The notes under the pieces were generated by a model. That model did no database searches. It worked only from the letters and a program-made list of their open reading frames with translations, and was not told the origin of the DNA. Source: Acidisarcina sp963790505 (lineage in GTDB: Bacteria > Acidobacteriota > Terriglobia > Terriglobales > Acidobacteriaceae). Taken from it: DNA of 64,000 bases. This document shows, one piece after another, positions 53,761 through 62,082 of this stretch. Positions within the stretch are counted from its first letter, which is position 1. Every line of letters starts with the position of its first letter. The DNA lies in NCBI GenBank assembly GCA_963790505.1, contig CAWBOT010000005.1, forward strand, positions 310,001-374,000, in the 5' to 3' direction. The position numbers were made by a program, and so were the translations under genes.

Positions 53761-54801
53761 CTACGGTGGTTCGAAAAACCCCTTCCGCGCCTGCACCGTC
53801 AGCTTCTTGTCCTTCGCCTTCAGCTCCAGCCTGTGATAACTGTTCGGCTTCGTATCATCGGGCGGCCGATAGCCAAGCTCGTATTGCAATCGCAGGTCCT
53901 CGCCGATCTCTTCGAAGATCTGCCGCAGCCCCATCGTGCGCGAAACCGTAAATACCCTCCCGCCTGTGTCCTCCGAAAACGTCTTGAGCGCTTCAAATCC
54001 TGGATCGGGCGCTCCCACGTGGTTTCCTTCGTTGCCGCTGGTCTGCTTCCACGTGCTGTAGAGAATCGAATAAATCTGCACATCGCTCCGCTGCGCCTGC
54101 TCAATCGCTTCGGCGAGCGACCTCCGGCTTCCCCTGTCGCCGCCATCGCTCAGAATCACCATCGCCTTGCGCCCTTTTTCTTTTGCCAGGGCCTTCTGCG
54201 CAACCGCATAGACCGCGTCGTAGAGCAGCGTCCCCCCCACTGCCGCCGCATGAGGACTCAGCCCCGACAACGCCAGGTGCAACGCATCCGGTGAATTCGT
54301 CATACCCTGCAACTCCCGCACACTGTTGCCGAACTCCACCAGCATCGCGCGGTCTTGCTTGCTCTTCAGCATCGTCTGGAAGAACACGTCGCTCGCCAGC
54401 GATTCGTCCCCGATAAATGTCTTCTGGCTTCCGCTCGTATCCACCATCAGCGCGATCGTCAACGGCAGGTCGGAGCCTTGGGAGAAATAGCGAATCGGCT
54501 CTTCCTTGCCGTCCTGCTTCAAGATGAAGTCGTCCTTTGTCAGTCCTGCCTTCGGCTCGCCGTCCTTGCTCTTCACCACCGCGGAGATCGCCACGATACG
54601 CGTCACCACCTTCAGCGTCGTCACCCCTCCCTGTGTCTGCTCCGCGTCGGCGGCACCTGTGCCCGCCGCTCCCTGCTGTTGGATCGGATTAGAGGAAGGC
54701 GCGGTCGGCGGAGCTGCCGGCAGAGCGGTGCTCGGCTGAACCGCCTGTCCCCAAGTCGAAGCCGAAAGCGCCACAACCCACAGAGCTCGTATCGCCCGCA
54801 T
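53761..54801 (-). CDS. VWFA-related acidobacterial-domain secreted protein
   Basis: A 346-aa protein: signal peptide (ALWVVALSASTWGQA), a proline/alanine-rich linker, the KVVTRIVAISAVVKSKDGEPKAGLTKDDFILKQDG opening domain and a von Willebrand A domain with an intact MIDAS (LMVDTSGSQ), AMVILSDGGDRGSRRSLAEAIEQAQRSDVQIYSILY and the C-terminal LRLQYELGYRPPDDTKPNSYHRLELKAKDKKLTVQARKGFF. Members are abundant in Acidobacteriota and are thought to mediate protein interaction outside the cytoplasm. ATG 54801 is chosen as the signal-peptide start; upstream in-frame codons lack support. Paralogue of the frameshifted 47193-48414 gene. Confidence 0.85.
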   Translation of the reverse strand: MRAIRALWVVALSASTWGQAVQPSTALPAAPPTAPSSNPIQQQGAAGTGAADAEQTQGGVTTLKVVTRIVAISAVVKSKDGEPKAGLTKDDFILKQDGKEEPIRYFSQGSDLPLTIALMVDTSGSQKTFIGDESLASDVFFQTMLKSKQDRAMLVEFGNSVRELQGMTNSPDALHLALSGLSPHAAAVGGTLLYDAVYAVAQKALAKEKGRKAMVILSDGGDRGSRRSLAEAIEQAQRSDVQIYSILYSTWKQTSGNEGNHVGAPDPGFEALKTFSEDTGGRVFTVSRTMGLRQIFEEIGEDLRLQYELGYRPPDDTKPNSYHRLELKAKDKKLTVQARKGFFEPP

Positions 54802-54949
54802 CTCCTGCCCCACTTTCCTCACCAAAGAAGATATACCGCTGGCCAGCTCCGCAGTGCGCTCCTCAAAATCCGGCGCAAGATCTGTGTGGAACTGACATAT
54901 CATTATTTCGACTCTCGTCTTGACATTTTTGTGATCGTCAGGAGATCGC

Positions 54950-56301
54950 TTGAGCACCCAAATCGCAGCCGCCCCGTCCGAACTGCGAAAGCCTTCTGAA
55001 ATTGGACTGCCGCTCTTCATTGCCTTGCTCCTCGCCCTGGTAGGCGGCGCCGTCCTGCGCTCCTCCATCGCGACGCGTCTCGACGGCTTCACCTTCGACG
55101 AGGCCTATCACATCGCCGCTGGTGTCTCCTATGTGCGCCATGCCGATTTCCGCATCAACCCGGAGCACCCTCCGCTGGTCAAGCTCTGGGTCGGCAGCAT
55201 CGTCGCCCCCACTGGGAAGGCCGTTATTTCCCCATCCTCGCCTTCGGCCATTCCTACATGAGGACCGGCCCAAAATACTTCTTCCCCGGCATGATCGCCC
55301 TCAAGCTCCCGATCGGCCTCGGTATCCTCGTCCTCATCGGACTCGGTCTCTTCATCGCCCGCCGCCTGCCCGCCAACCTCAACCGCGGACTCGCCATCAT
55401 CCTCGCCGCCTCCGCTCTCTTCCTCTTCGTACTCATCTCGGGCTCGACCTACGGGGGCATCCGTCACGCTCTCCCCGTCGTCGTCCTGCTCTCCATCTTC
55501 GGTGGTGTCGCTATCCACAGCGCCTTCGCCTTGAGATCGCGCCCGCTCCAGGCCGCCATCGCCGTCGCGTTAATCGCCGCCGCTGCATCAGCGATCCCTG
55601 TCATGCGTCCCTGGGAATATTTCAACGAAATCATCGGCGCCAGCAGCGGTTACAAATACTTCAGCGACGAGGGGGTTGACCTCGCACAGCGCGGCAAAGA
55701 GCTGGCCGCGTATTATCACCAGGTCCTCGAGCCTGCCGGCGAGGTCCCTCTCGTTGCCTACTCCTCGCTCGAGCCCGAGAAGAAAGCGCGCGGCGAGGAC
55801 TGGCTCGGCAAAGATCCCCAACGCGACCAGGCGCGCCTCGCTTCGCCGATCTTCTCCGGAACGGTCTTCGTGGGCGCCTCGCACCTCGGTAAAAAGCCCT
55901 TCTGGGACCCCGCCGTACTGCGCAACACCATCCCCACCGCCCGCTTCGGCAATCTCCTCGTCTTTCGTGGCGCCTGCGCCTGCGGACCGCTCCTCGCGCC
56001 CGCCTTTTACTACCGCTCGCTGGGCAAGATCTACGCCGAAAAGCCCGACCTCGCCGCCGGAGAAAAGCTCCTGCAGCAATCGCTCGCTCTCGATTCCAGC
56101 GCCTTCTTCGTCGACATAGAGTTAGGCGATCTCGAGCTCAAGCGCGGCGCGCGCAACCAGGCGCTGGAGGCCTTTACCGCCGCACTCAAGCACGCGCCCA
56201 ACGACCCCGAGATGCAACATTTGATCGAAGATGAGATCAAGCTCGTCTCCACCCGGCCCATCGACAAAGTCCCCGAACTACGCAATCCGCTCCTCGAGTG
56301 A
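54950..56301 (+). pseudogene. GT39/ArnT-like membrane glycosyltransferase with internal deletion
   Basis: The first frame (TTG 54950, AGGAG upstream) encodes a membrane segment and RLDGFTFDEAYHIAAGVSYVRHADFRINPEHPPLVKLWVGS, the N-terminal signature of polyprenol-sugar-using transferases (Asp-Glu then EHPP). Soon after, around 55207-55215, homology changes to another frame that continues WEGRYFPILAFGHSYMRTGPKYFFPGMIALKLPIGL, which in intact relatives lies several hundred residues further on. The rest (hydrophobic helices, a soluble domain and TPR-like C-terminus) is open to 56301. So the middle of the gene is missing and the frames do not match. A genuine deletion or an assembly join are both possible. 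Confidence 0.75.
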
Positions 56302-56308
56302 ACCGCTC

Positions 56309-56509
56309 TCACCCATCTTCGGTACAAGCTTCTATCGCTAATTTCAGCTGGGCCATGGCCTTCATCCGGTAGGTCCTGCCCAGGGCTTCATACTTTCGCT
56401 TTGAGTCGACGGTGACCGTGGCTTCCGCGGCTTTGCGGCCGGTAGCTGCGGCTAAATTCATGTACTTCAAAACCTCTTGATCGAAGCGGGCGCACGCGGC
56501 ATTGTCCAT
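56309..56509 (-). CDS. Small hypothetical protein
   Basis: A 66-aa frame (MDNAACARFDQEVLKYMNLAAATGRKAAEATVTVDSKRKYEALGRTYRMKAMAQLKLAIEACTEDG) with amphipathic helical character and balanced charge. The frame extends upstream to 56635, but that part crosses the ArsR promoter on the other strand. No clear ribosome-binding site precedes ATG 56509, so this gene is only moderately supported. Confidence 0.45.
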   Translation of the reverse strand: MDNAACARFDQEVLKYMNLAAATGRKAAEATVTVDSKRKYEALGRTYRMKAMAQLKLAIEACTEDG

Positions 56510-56617
56510 AATTGTGGAGGGCAAACGACTGCCCTTAAAGTACCACCGGCGAGCGAACGAAGCGGGCGTCGCGCGGTTGAAGGGTCGGGCATCTCCAGAC
56601 TCGATGCAAAGATTCTC

Positions 56618-56646
56618 TTGACGAAACATAACCAAACGGTTATGGT
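56618..56646 (+). promoter_or_regulatory. Promoter with embedded ArsR-type operator
   Basis: TTGACG (56618-56623) and TATGGT (56641-56646) are separated by 17 bases. The perfect inverted repeat CATAACC-AAAC-GGTTATG (56627-56644) fills the spacer and overlaps the -10. It is probably the operator for the ArsR-type regulator that follows, giving autoregulation. The GTG at 56653 lies where transcription should begin. Confidence 0.6.
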
Positions 56647-56652
56647 TTGCCT

Positions 56653-56976
56653 GTGAAGCAATCCAGCGCCAATCACGTCTTCCAGGCCCTCGCCGATCCG
56701 CGGCGCAGGGCCATCTTCGAGGAGCTCACCCGGCAGGGTGAACAGACCGTCCACGCTTTGACTCGCTATGCGGGCGTATCGCAGCCTGCTGTCTCGAAGC
56801 ACCTGACGGTGCTGAAGCGGGCCAGGCTGGTGAGGCATCGCCGCGAAGGTCGCGAAACCCACTATCGCGCACGGCCCGACGCCCTCGCCCCGATGGTGGA
56901 CTGGCTCAATCAGTACGGCGCGTTCTGGCGCGACCGCTTCGACCGTCTTGAAACTCTTTTGGAGAGGATGGAGTAG
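56653..56976 (+). CDS. ArsR/SmtB-family transcriptional regulator
   Basis: A 107-aa winged-helix regulator: NHVFQALADPRRRAIFEELTRQGEQTVHALTRYAGVSQPAVSKHLTVLKRARLVRHRREGRETHYRARPDALAPMVDWLNQYGAFWRDRFDRLETLL. It has no metal-binding cysteines and belongs to the subgroup that travels with SRPBCC/AHSA1 genes. GTG 56653 (or TTG 56647) starts the protein within a few bases of the promoter -10, so the mRNA may be leaderless. The stop is 3 bases before the SRPBCC start. Confidence 0.88.
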   Translation: MKQSSANHVFQALADPRRRAIFEELTRQGEQTVHALTRYAGVSQPAVSKHLTVLKRARLVRHRREGRETHYRARPDALAPMVDWLNQYGAFWRDRFDRLETLLERME

Positions 56977-56979
56977 CCC

Positions 56980-57432
56980 ATGAGTGACCCGACGGCGAGC
57001 AAGGCAACGGAAGGTACGCGTTCGCTGCTGATCGAAAGAGTCTTTGCGCATCCGCCCGAGAAATTATGGCGGGCGCTCACCGAGAGCACGCTGCTCGCGC
57101 AGTGGATGATGAACAACGACTTCGAGCCGGTCGTCGGGCGCAGCTTCCAGTTCCGCGCCGACCCCATGCCCAACTGGAACGGCATCGTCGACTGCGAGGT
57201 GCTGATCGTCGAGCCGCTCCAGCGCCTCTCTTATAACTGGGGTGTCGGCGGCGTCGAATCTGGCCTTCAATGGGTCGTCGCCTTCACGCTCACTCCAGCC
57301 GAGGGCGGCACACACCTCCGCATGGAGCAGTCCGGCTTTGGCCCCGATCAGAATGCCGCCTATCAGGGCGCCAATTACGGCTGGCAGAAATTCTTTGGCA
57401 ATCTGGAGCGCGTCGCCGGGGAGGTGGACTAA
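56980..57432 (+). CDS. SRPBCC/AHSA1-domain protein
   Basis: A 150-aa START-like hydrophobic-pocket protein: LLIERVFAHPPEKLWRALTESTLLAQWMMNNDFEPVVGRSFQFRADPMPNWNGIVDCEVLIVEPLQRLSYNW...GGTHLRMEQSGFGPDQNAAYQGANYGWQKFFGNLERV. Adjacent to and co-transcribed with the ArsR-type regulator, a recurring pair in bacteria; it may sense or sequester a small hydrophobic ligand. The next gene starts 2 bases after its stop. Confidence 0.9.
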   Translation: MSDPTASKATEGTRSLLIERVFAHPPEKLWRALTESTLLAQWMMNNDFEPVVGRSFQFRADPMPNWNGIVDCEVLIVEPLQRLSYNWGVGGVESGLQWVVAFTLTPAEGGTHLRMEQSGFGPDQNAAYQGANYGWQKFFGNLERVAGEVD

Positions 57433-57434
57433 AG

Positions 57435-57845
57435 ATGATTGGAAAAAAGATCGCCTACTGGATTACCACCGGGCTCGTCGCCTTCTTTATCGGAGGCGGC
57501 GGCCTCTCGCAGATTTGGCAATACAAGGTCAGCCCGCACTCTGTCGTGCCCGTCCTCGGCTACCCGATGTACTTCTTTGCCATCCTGGGAGTTTGGAAAT
57601 TCCTCGGGGCCATTGCCATCCTCGCGCCGCGCTTTCCGCGGCTCAAGGAATGGGCCTATGCCGGCATCTTCTTTGACCTGACCGGCGCGGCCGCCTCCTG
57701 CCTCGCCGTCGGCGGTTATGGGGCCTACGGCTTTCACGTAATCGCACCTCTGGTCATCTGCGGCCTCACGGCGGCGTCGTGGGCGCTGCGGCCGGAGAGT
57801 CGGAGGATTGGGGTTGTCTTTCCGCCGCAGGCAGCCCACATCTGA
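57435..57845 (+). CDS. DoxX-like integral membrane protein
   Basis: A 136-aa protein with four hydrophobic segments (IAYWITTGLVAFFIGGGG, LGYPMYFFAILGVWKFLGAIAILAP, WAYAGIFFDLTGAAASCLAVGGYG, FHVIAPLVICGLTAASWAL). LGYPMYFFAILGVWKFLGAIAILAPRFPRLKEWAYAGIFFDLTGAAAS matches the DoxX-like family. Third gene of the ArsR/SRPBCC operon, starting 2 bases after SRPBCC. Role unknown; possibly linked to quinone or redox metabolism. Confidence 0.87.
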   Translation: MIGKKIAYWITTGLVAFFIGGGGLSQIWQYKVSPHSVVPVLGYPMYFFAILGVWKFLGAIAILAPRFPRLKEWAYAGIFFDLTGAAASCLAVGGYGAYGFHVIAPLVICGLTAASWALRPESRRIGVVFPPQAAHI

Positions 57846-57972
57846 AGCAGCGAACGAACGCGGTGCGTCCCCAGCTCGCTCCGATCAATTTCAGATTGGC
57901 GGCCCCGCTCAACTGTAGTAGCTTGTCCTCAACCCTAAACGCTTCGGGTTTTCTCTGAGGAGAAGCGCGATC

Positions 57973-59154
57973 ATGCACGGCAAGAGCGCCACTCTGATTT
58001 ATCTTGCGGCCATCTTCGGGCTGCTGGTTGGCCCGCGCGCGCTCCAGCGCTTTCGACTGCCTGCGCCACTCACCTGCTTCGCGCTCGGTATCGCCGTTAC
58101 CCTGTGGGTCAAGCCCTCCAGCGAAGTCGTGGACGTCGTCGCCGGCTTGGCCACTCTTGGCATCGCGTCGCTCTTCCTCTTTGCGGGCCTCGAGGTCAAC
58201 CTCATCGAAATCCAGCGTCAGCTCCCGCAGCTCCTCAGCCGTCTCGCCATTCAGGGCGTCTTCCTCGCGATCGCCGCCTGGCTTGCCATCCGTTATATGC
58301 ACGTGGCATGGCAGCCGGCGTGGCTGCTCGCCCTCGCCCTCTTCACTCCTTCCACTGGATTCATTCTCGACATGCTGCCCCAGTCCGGCATCGGCCGGGA
58401 CGAGCAAACCGAGGTCTCCCTCAATGCCATCGCCGGCGAGATCACCGCGCTCTTCCTCTTCTTCTTCATCTCCCAGGCAGCGTCCGTGCGGACCCTCCTC
58501 GTCTCTGGCAGCGCTCTGCTGCTGGTCATGCTCTTTACGCCAATCATCTTCCTCGCATTGGGCAAGTACGTCGTTCCCTCCGCCCCCGGCTCCGAGTTCT
58601 CGTTGCTGCTTATGATGGGCGTCATCTGCGCGGTCATCACCAAGACTCTCGGCGTCTACTATCTGGTCGGCGCCTTCATCGCCGGTTTCGTCGCCGGAAT
58701 CCTCCGCAAGCGCATGCCCACCTTTGTCTCCCATGAGAACCTCCATGCGGTTGGCCTCTTCGCCTCGGTCTTCATCCCCTTCTATTTCTTTCATGCCGGC
58801 TTCGAGGTCCCGCGCAGCGCTCTCGTCTTTCGCTCCCTTATTTACGGACTCTTACTGTCGCTCATCATCATTCCCATCCGCATCGCGCAGAGCTGGCCGC
58901 AGAGCCGCTATATGGCGCGCCGTAGCGCCCGGGCCGGGATTCGTGTCGCTGTCGCTCTCACTCCCACTCTTATTTTTACTCTGGTCATTGCCGACATCCT
59001 CCACGCGGAGTTTCACATCGACGACGCTCTCTTCGGAGGGCTCCTCGTCTATGCCGGTGCCACCACCATCTTTCCCTCGCTGGTCCTCCCCGGCTTCATC
59101 GAAAACACGCTCACCGCCGTCACCACCGAAAATCCGGTTACTGCCGAGGTCTGA
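57973..59154 (+). CDS. Kef/CPA2-type cation:proton antiporter
   Basis: A 393-aa integral membrane protein with about ten to twelve hydrophobic segments and the Na/H-exchanger fold: LFLFAGLEVNLIEI, LFTPSTGFILDML, GEITALFLFFFISQ, TKTLGVYYLVGAFIAGFVAGILRKR and SVFIPFYFFHAGFEV. The acidic and polar membrane positions typical of CPA2 are present (AGLEV, HAGFEV). No TrkA-N domain is attached, so it is a membrane module only. GAGGAG ends a few bases before GATC ATG 57973. Exchanges K or Na for protons; the ion is not determinable. Confidence 0.88.
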   Translation: MHGKSATLIYLAAIFGLLVGPRALQRFRLPAPLTCFALGIAVTLWVKPSSEVVDVVAGLATLGIASLFLFAGLEVNLIEIQRQLPQLLSRLAIQGVFLAIAAWLAIRYMHVAWQPAWLLALALFTPSTGFILDMLPQSGIGRDEQTEVSLNAIAGEITALFLFFFISQAASVRTLLVSGSALLLVMLFTPIIFLALGKYVVPSAPGSEFSLLLMMGVICAVITKTLGVYYLVGAFIAGFVAGILRKRMPTFVSHENLHAVGLFASVFIPFYFFHAGFEVPRSALVFRSLIYGLLLSLIIIPIRIAQSWPQSRYMARRSARAGIRVAVALTPTLIFTLVIADILHAEFHIDDALFGGLLVYAGATTIFPSLVLPGFIENTLTAVTTENPVTAEV

Positions 59155-59210
59155 GAGACAATACTGTAGGGCACTACCGCAACCTGTTGAGGGATTTCGC
59201 CGGAGGGAAA

Positions 59211-60371
59211 ATGCGGCTACGAAACAGAATCTACGCCGCTGCCCTGATGCTGTCGCTTACGGCTGGCTCGGCGGAGACATCGGCCCAGGAGTCGACACTG
59301 CCGGCGCTGGATGCCAGGACACAGCAGGCCTTAATCGATGCGGCAAACAAGGAACTCAAGGCGTTTGGCGGCAAGGAGCGTATACCAGGAGCTGTGCTGG
59401 GCGTCTGGATTCCCGGAAAGGCGCCGTGGCGCGCCACGGTGGGTCTTGGCAGACTTACGCCACCAGAGAAGATGCAACTGGACGACAAGTTCAGGATCGG
59501 CAGTAACACCAAGACCTTTGTCGTTACGGTGCTGCTGCAACTGGTGGACGAGGGCAAGCTCAGACTTGACGATCCCTTGAGTAAATTCGATGTCGGTGTC
59601 AAGGTGCCGGACGCGGAGAACATCACCGTCCGCGAACTTTGCCAGATGAGAAGCGGCTTGTTTGAGGCGTACAACGCTCCCGAGCTCGACAAGATGGACA
59701 TTAATCCGCAGACGAAGATCACCCCTCGGGAACTGGTCGCGCTGGCGGTCAAGCAGCCTCCCTTGTTTCCGCCGGGCGCCAAATGGAATTACAGCAACAC
59801 AAACTATCTTTTGTTGGGGCTGATCATCGAGGCGGTCACCCACCAACCGCTGCAGATTGAGATCCAAAACCGATTGCTGCGGCCGTTGAAGCTCGAGAAC
59901 ACGAGTTTCCCGACTCAGAGCCCCGACCTGCCAGCGCCCTATGCGCACGGGTACATGCCGGACAAGAGCGGAGGCTGGGAGGACCAAAGTGTCTCTCTGC
60001 CGCCGATGCTGACATGGGCGGCGGGGGTGATGATCTCCGACATGGCCGACATGAAGATTTGGGTGAAGGACTATGTCGCCGGAACAACCAACAGCGCGGC
60101 CACCCAACGGCAGAGGCTGGACTGTATTCCCATTGGGAAGCCGGGGATGTCATTCGGGCTGGGCGTCGGTTGCTCCGGAGGATGGTATGGCTACACGGGC
60201 GGTATTCCCGGTTACAACACCGGAGCGTATTACCTGCCGGCAAAAGACGCGACCATTGTCGTCCTGGTGAACTCGCAGATTGAGAAGCCAGACCCTGGCG
60301 TGGCGAATTCAATTGTGCGCGACTTCACAAAGATCCTTTTTCCTGACCACGTAGCATTCCCGGGGCAGTGA
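59211..60371 (+). CDS. Secreted serine beta-lactamase-like hydrolase
   Basis: A 386-aa protein with a signal peptide (IYAAALMLSLTAGSAETSAQ) and a class-C/penicillin-binding-like domain. It has the SxxK nucleophile in GSNTK (S98, K101), the Y-S-N motif in WNYSNTNYLLLG and a YTGGIPGYNTG segment in place of KTG. GGAGGG at 59202-59207 precedes ATG 59211. Such proteins include esterases, D-aminopeptidases and transpeptidase-like hydrolases; true beta-lactamase activity is not implied. Confidence 0.88.
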   Translation: MRLRNRIYAAALMLSLTAGSAETSAQESTLPALDARTQQALIDAANKELKAFGGKERIPGAVLGVWIPGKAPWRATVGLGRLTPPEKMQLDDKFRIGSNTKTFVVTVLLQLVDEGKLRLDDPLSKFDVGVKVPDAENITVRELCQMRSGLFEAYNAPELDKMDINPQTKITPRELVALAVKQPPLFPPGAKWNYSNTNYLLLGLIIEAVTHQPLQIEIQNRLLRPLKLENTSFPTQSPDLPAPYAHGYMPDKSGGWEDQSVSLPPMLTWAAGVMISDMADMKIWVKDYVAGTTNSAATQRQRLDCIPIGKPGMSFGLGVGCSGGWYGYTGGIPGYNTGAYYLPAKDATIVVLVNSQIEKPDPGVANSIVRDFTKILFPDHVAFPGQ

Positions 60372-60647
60372 CTTCCTCTGTGCTAGGACCACCAAAGGCT
60401 GGGTCGCATTGTGTGGTTGCTCACCGGCAATAGGCTGAGGGCCCGTTGGATTAATTCCTCACCTACGATTGGTGATTATTTAACCTAAATAGTCAGGCAA
60501 ACGGAAAAGAAATGGGCCGCCTCAGCTGCGGAATGAGTTAATTGGCTGATACTAGTGAAACTCCTGAAGCCAGAGAGTTTGGCATTCCACATGCTCTACG
60601 GCAGAGTGCAGGATCGAATTCAAATCTTCCATTTCGAGGACACTCCC

Positions 60648-60785
60648 ATGGCCGTTACAAAGAAATCGATCGCCGACAACAGCCCCGCCGCCAAAACCAC
60701 CCCGACCAAGTCTCCCAAGGCTTCCTCTACGGCTAAGGTTGAGCAATCCACGATGAAGACCACCATGATGAGGACGCGCTTTTAG
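60648..60785 (+). CDS. Small lysine/threonine-rich protein
   Basis: A 45-aa protein (MAVTKKSIADNSPAAKTTPT...) rich in K, T, S and A, ending TMKTTMMRTRF. GAGGA stands about 8 bases before the ATG. The preceding 270 bases (60372-60647) contain no gene, and a strong terminator at 60854-60884 follows, so it looks like an independent small transcript. The basic, disordered composition suggests nucleic-acid binding. Not assignable to a family by eye. Confidence 0.55.
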   Translation: MAVTKKSIADNSPAAKTTPTKSPKASSTAKVEQSTMKTTMMRTRF

Positions 60786-60853
60786 TCTTGACGGCACCTG
60801 CGTCAAGACGACAACCGTGAGTGCTGCCGCGCTCCTGGTGTTCCAAAGTCAAG

Positions 60854-60884
60854 AAACGGCGGCCGCCGCATCGGCCGCCGTTTT
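60854..60884 (+). terminator. Strong intrinsic terminator
   Basis: AAACGGCGGCCG (60854-60865) pairs perfectly with CGGCCGCCGTTT (60872-60883) around a CCGCAT loop and ends in TTTT. It is a textbook rho-independent terminator, 70 bases after the small protein gene; on the other strand the AAA run could also serve the carbonic anhydrase gene. Confidence 0.8.
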
Positions 60885-60954
60885 CGCGCCTGAACACGGG
60901 CAGGTAGCATGGGCCTGAAATGATTCACGACTGCGGATGCCCGAGCCGTTCAGC

Positions 60955-61515
60955 TTATGCTGCCCGAATCGGCGCTGGCGGCACGACGATCTCGACAAGT
61001 CCCGTAGCCACGTCATAGACGAGTCCGGAGAGCAGCCACTTGCCCGGCAATGCCGGGATCGACCGAAGGAAAGCAACATCGCCGGCAACCGCAGCGTGAG
61101 GATCGGTGACCGCTTTCGCCCCGACCTTCCCTTCGTCTATCTGAAAATAGTGCGCCAGCATCGCCGGGTCGCCCGCCAGCCGGGTAATGCCGCAGTCGGT
61201 GTGATGAAGAACGATGAGATGAAACTCCCCGCCGCCTCCCGGAACCTTTTGCGCAACCTGGCCGATGCGCCCCAGCATCCCTAACTCCTCCAGCAGCACC
61301 GGAGTGATGCGGCCGCCGATGTTCCGCAACACCAGCGCCTCGCCCGGTTTCAGTTCAAGCAGGTGGGCGGGGTCCACGCGCATATCTGCGCAGCCAATAA
61401 TGATCGCCTTTAGATTCGGCGTCGCCTCCGGAAGTGAGGGCATCAGTGTTCCCGCCGCCGACTGCTGCGCGGCAAACTCTTTGTTGCGCTCTAAGAAGCT
61501 GTCGAGATTGCTCAT
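60955..61515 (-). CDS. Beta-class carbonic anhydrase
   Basis: A 186-aa zinc enzyme interconverting CO2 and bicarbonate. The signature CADMR gives zinc ligand C42 and the D44/R46 dyad, and HHTDC gives H105 and C108. The flanking GEALVLRNIGGRITP and late PGKWLLSGLVYDVATGLVEIV fit the family. GAGGAG lies 7 bases before the ATG. Length is near the family minimum. Monocistronic. Confidence 0.92.
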   Translation of the reverse strand: MSNLDSFLERNKEFAAQQSAAGTLMPSLPEATPNLKAIIIGCADMRVDPAHLLELKPGEALVLRNIGGRITPVLLEELGMLGRIGQVAQKVPGGGGEFHLIVLHHTDCGITRLAGDPAMLAHYFQIDEGKVGAKAVTDPHAAVAGDVAFLRSIPALPGKWLLSGLVYDVATGLVEIVVPPAPIRAA

Positions 61516-61620
61516 GTGTTTTCTCCTCGAAAGAAGATGCGCGCGGCACTGTAACGGCTCTGTTGTGCCCTGGAACTAACGTAAGACTATTACCTGGGAG
61601 CGCACTCAGGCGTCTCTCGG

Positions 61621-62022
61621 CTAGCCATTTTCAACACGCGCCTTGATGTCTGAATATGCCATCTCGATGATGTTTGCGAGCGCTGCGGCGTCGGTCGTCG
61701 TCCCCGCTTTCAGCTTTACATGGCGCATGAACTTGCCCGTGCCTTGCAACAACCGTGCCGGGTCCGGCAGCGCTGCGCCCTGAAAGAACCCCACGTTCAC
61801 GTGCGAAGTGAACACATTGACGTAGCCGAAGGGCACATCACCCAGGCATGCAACCGGACAGCCGTCGTGCAATAGCTCCCGGACCTCGTCCCCGCATCTT
61901 CGCATCACCTCGAACCACTCCTGCGCGATGGCTCCTAATTCGCCTCCATGCGCTTTCATCCATGCATCGATCGCTGGGTCGCGTTCGACCGCACCGTTCA
62001 ATCGCAGCAATTCCGTTCTCAT
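61621..62022 (-). CDS. DUF1801-domain protein
   Basis: A 133-aa protein: EWFEVMRRCGDEVRELLHDGCPVACLGDVPFGYVNVFTSHVNVGFFQGAALPDPARLLQGTGKFMRHVKLKAGTTTDAAALANIIEMAYSDIKARV is the DUF1801/YdhG-like pattern. The ATG follows GAGGAG after a short spacer. Function is not established for the family. Confidence 0.85.
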   Translation of the reverse strand: MRTELLRLNGAVERDPAIDAWMKAHGGELGAIAQEWFEVMRRCGDEVRELLHDGCPVACLGDVPFGYVNVFTSHVNVGFFQGAALPDPARLLQGTGKFMRHVKLKAGTTTDAAALANIIEMAYSDIKARVENG

Positions 62023-62082
62023 CGTCTCCTCAGAAAATAACCCTCGAAGCTAAAGCTCCCCCGCGCCATCCCTCACATTCCC

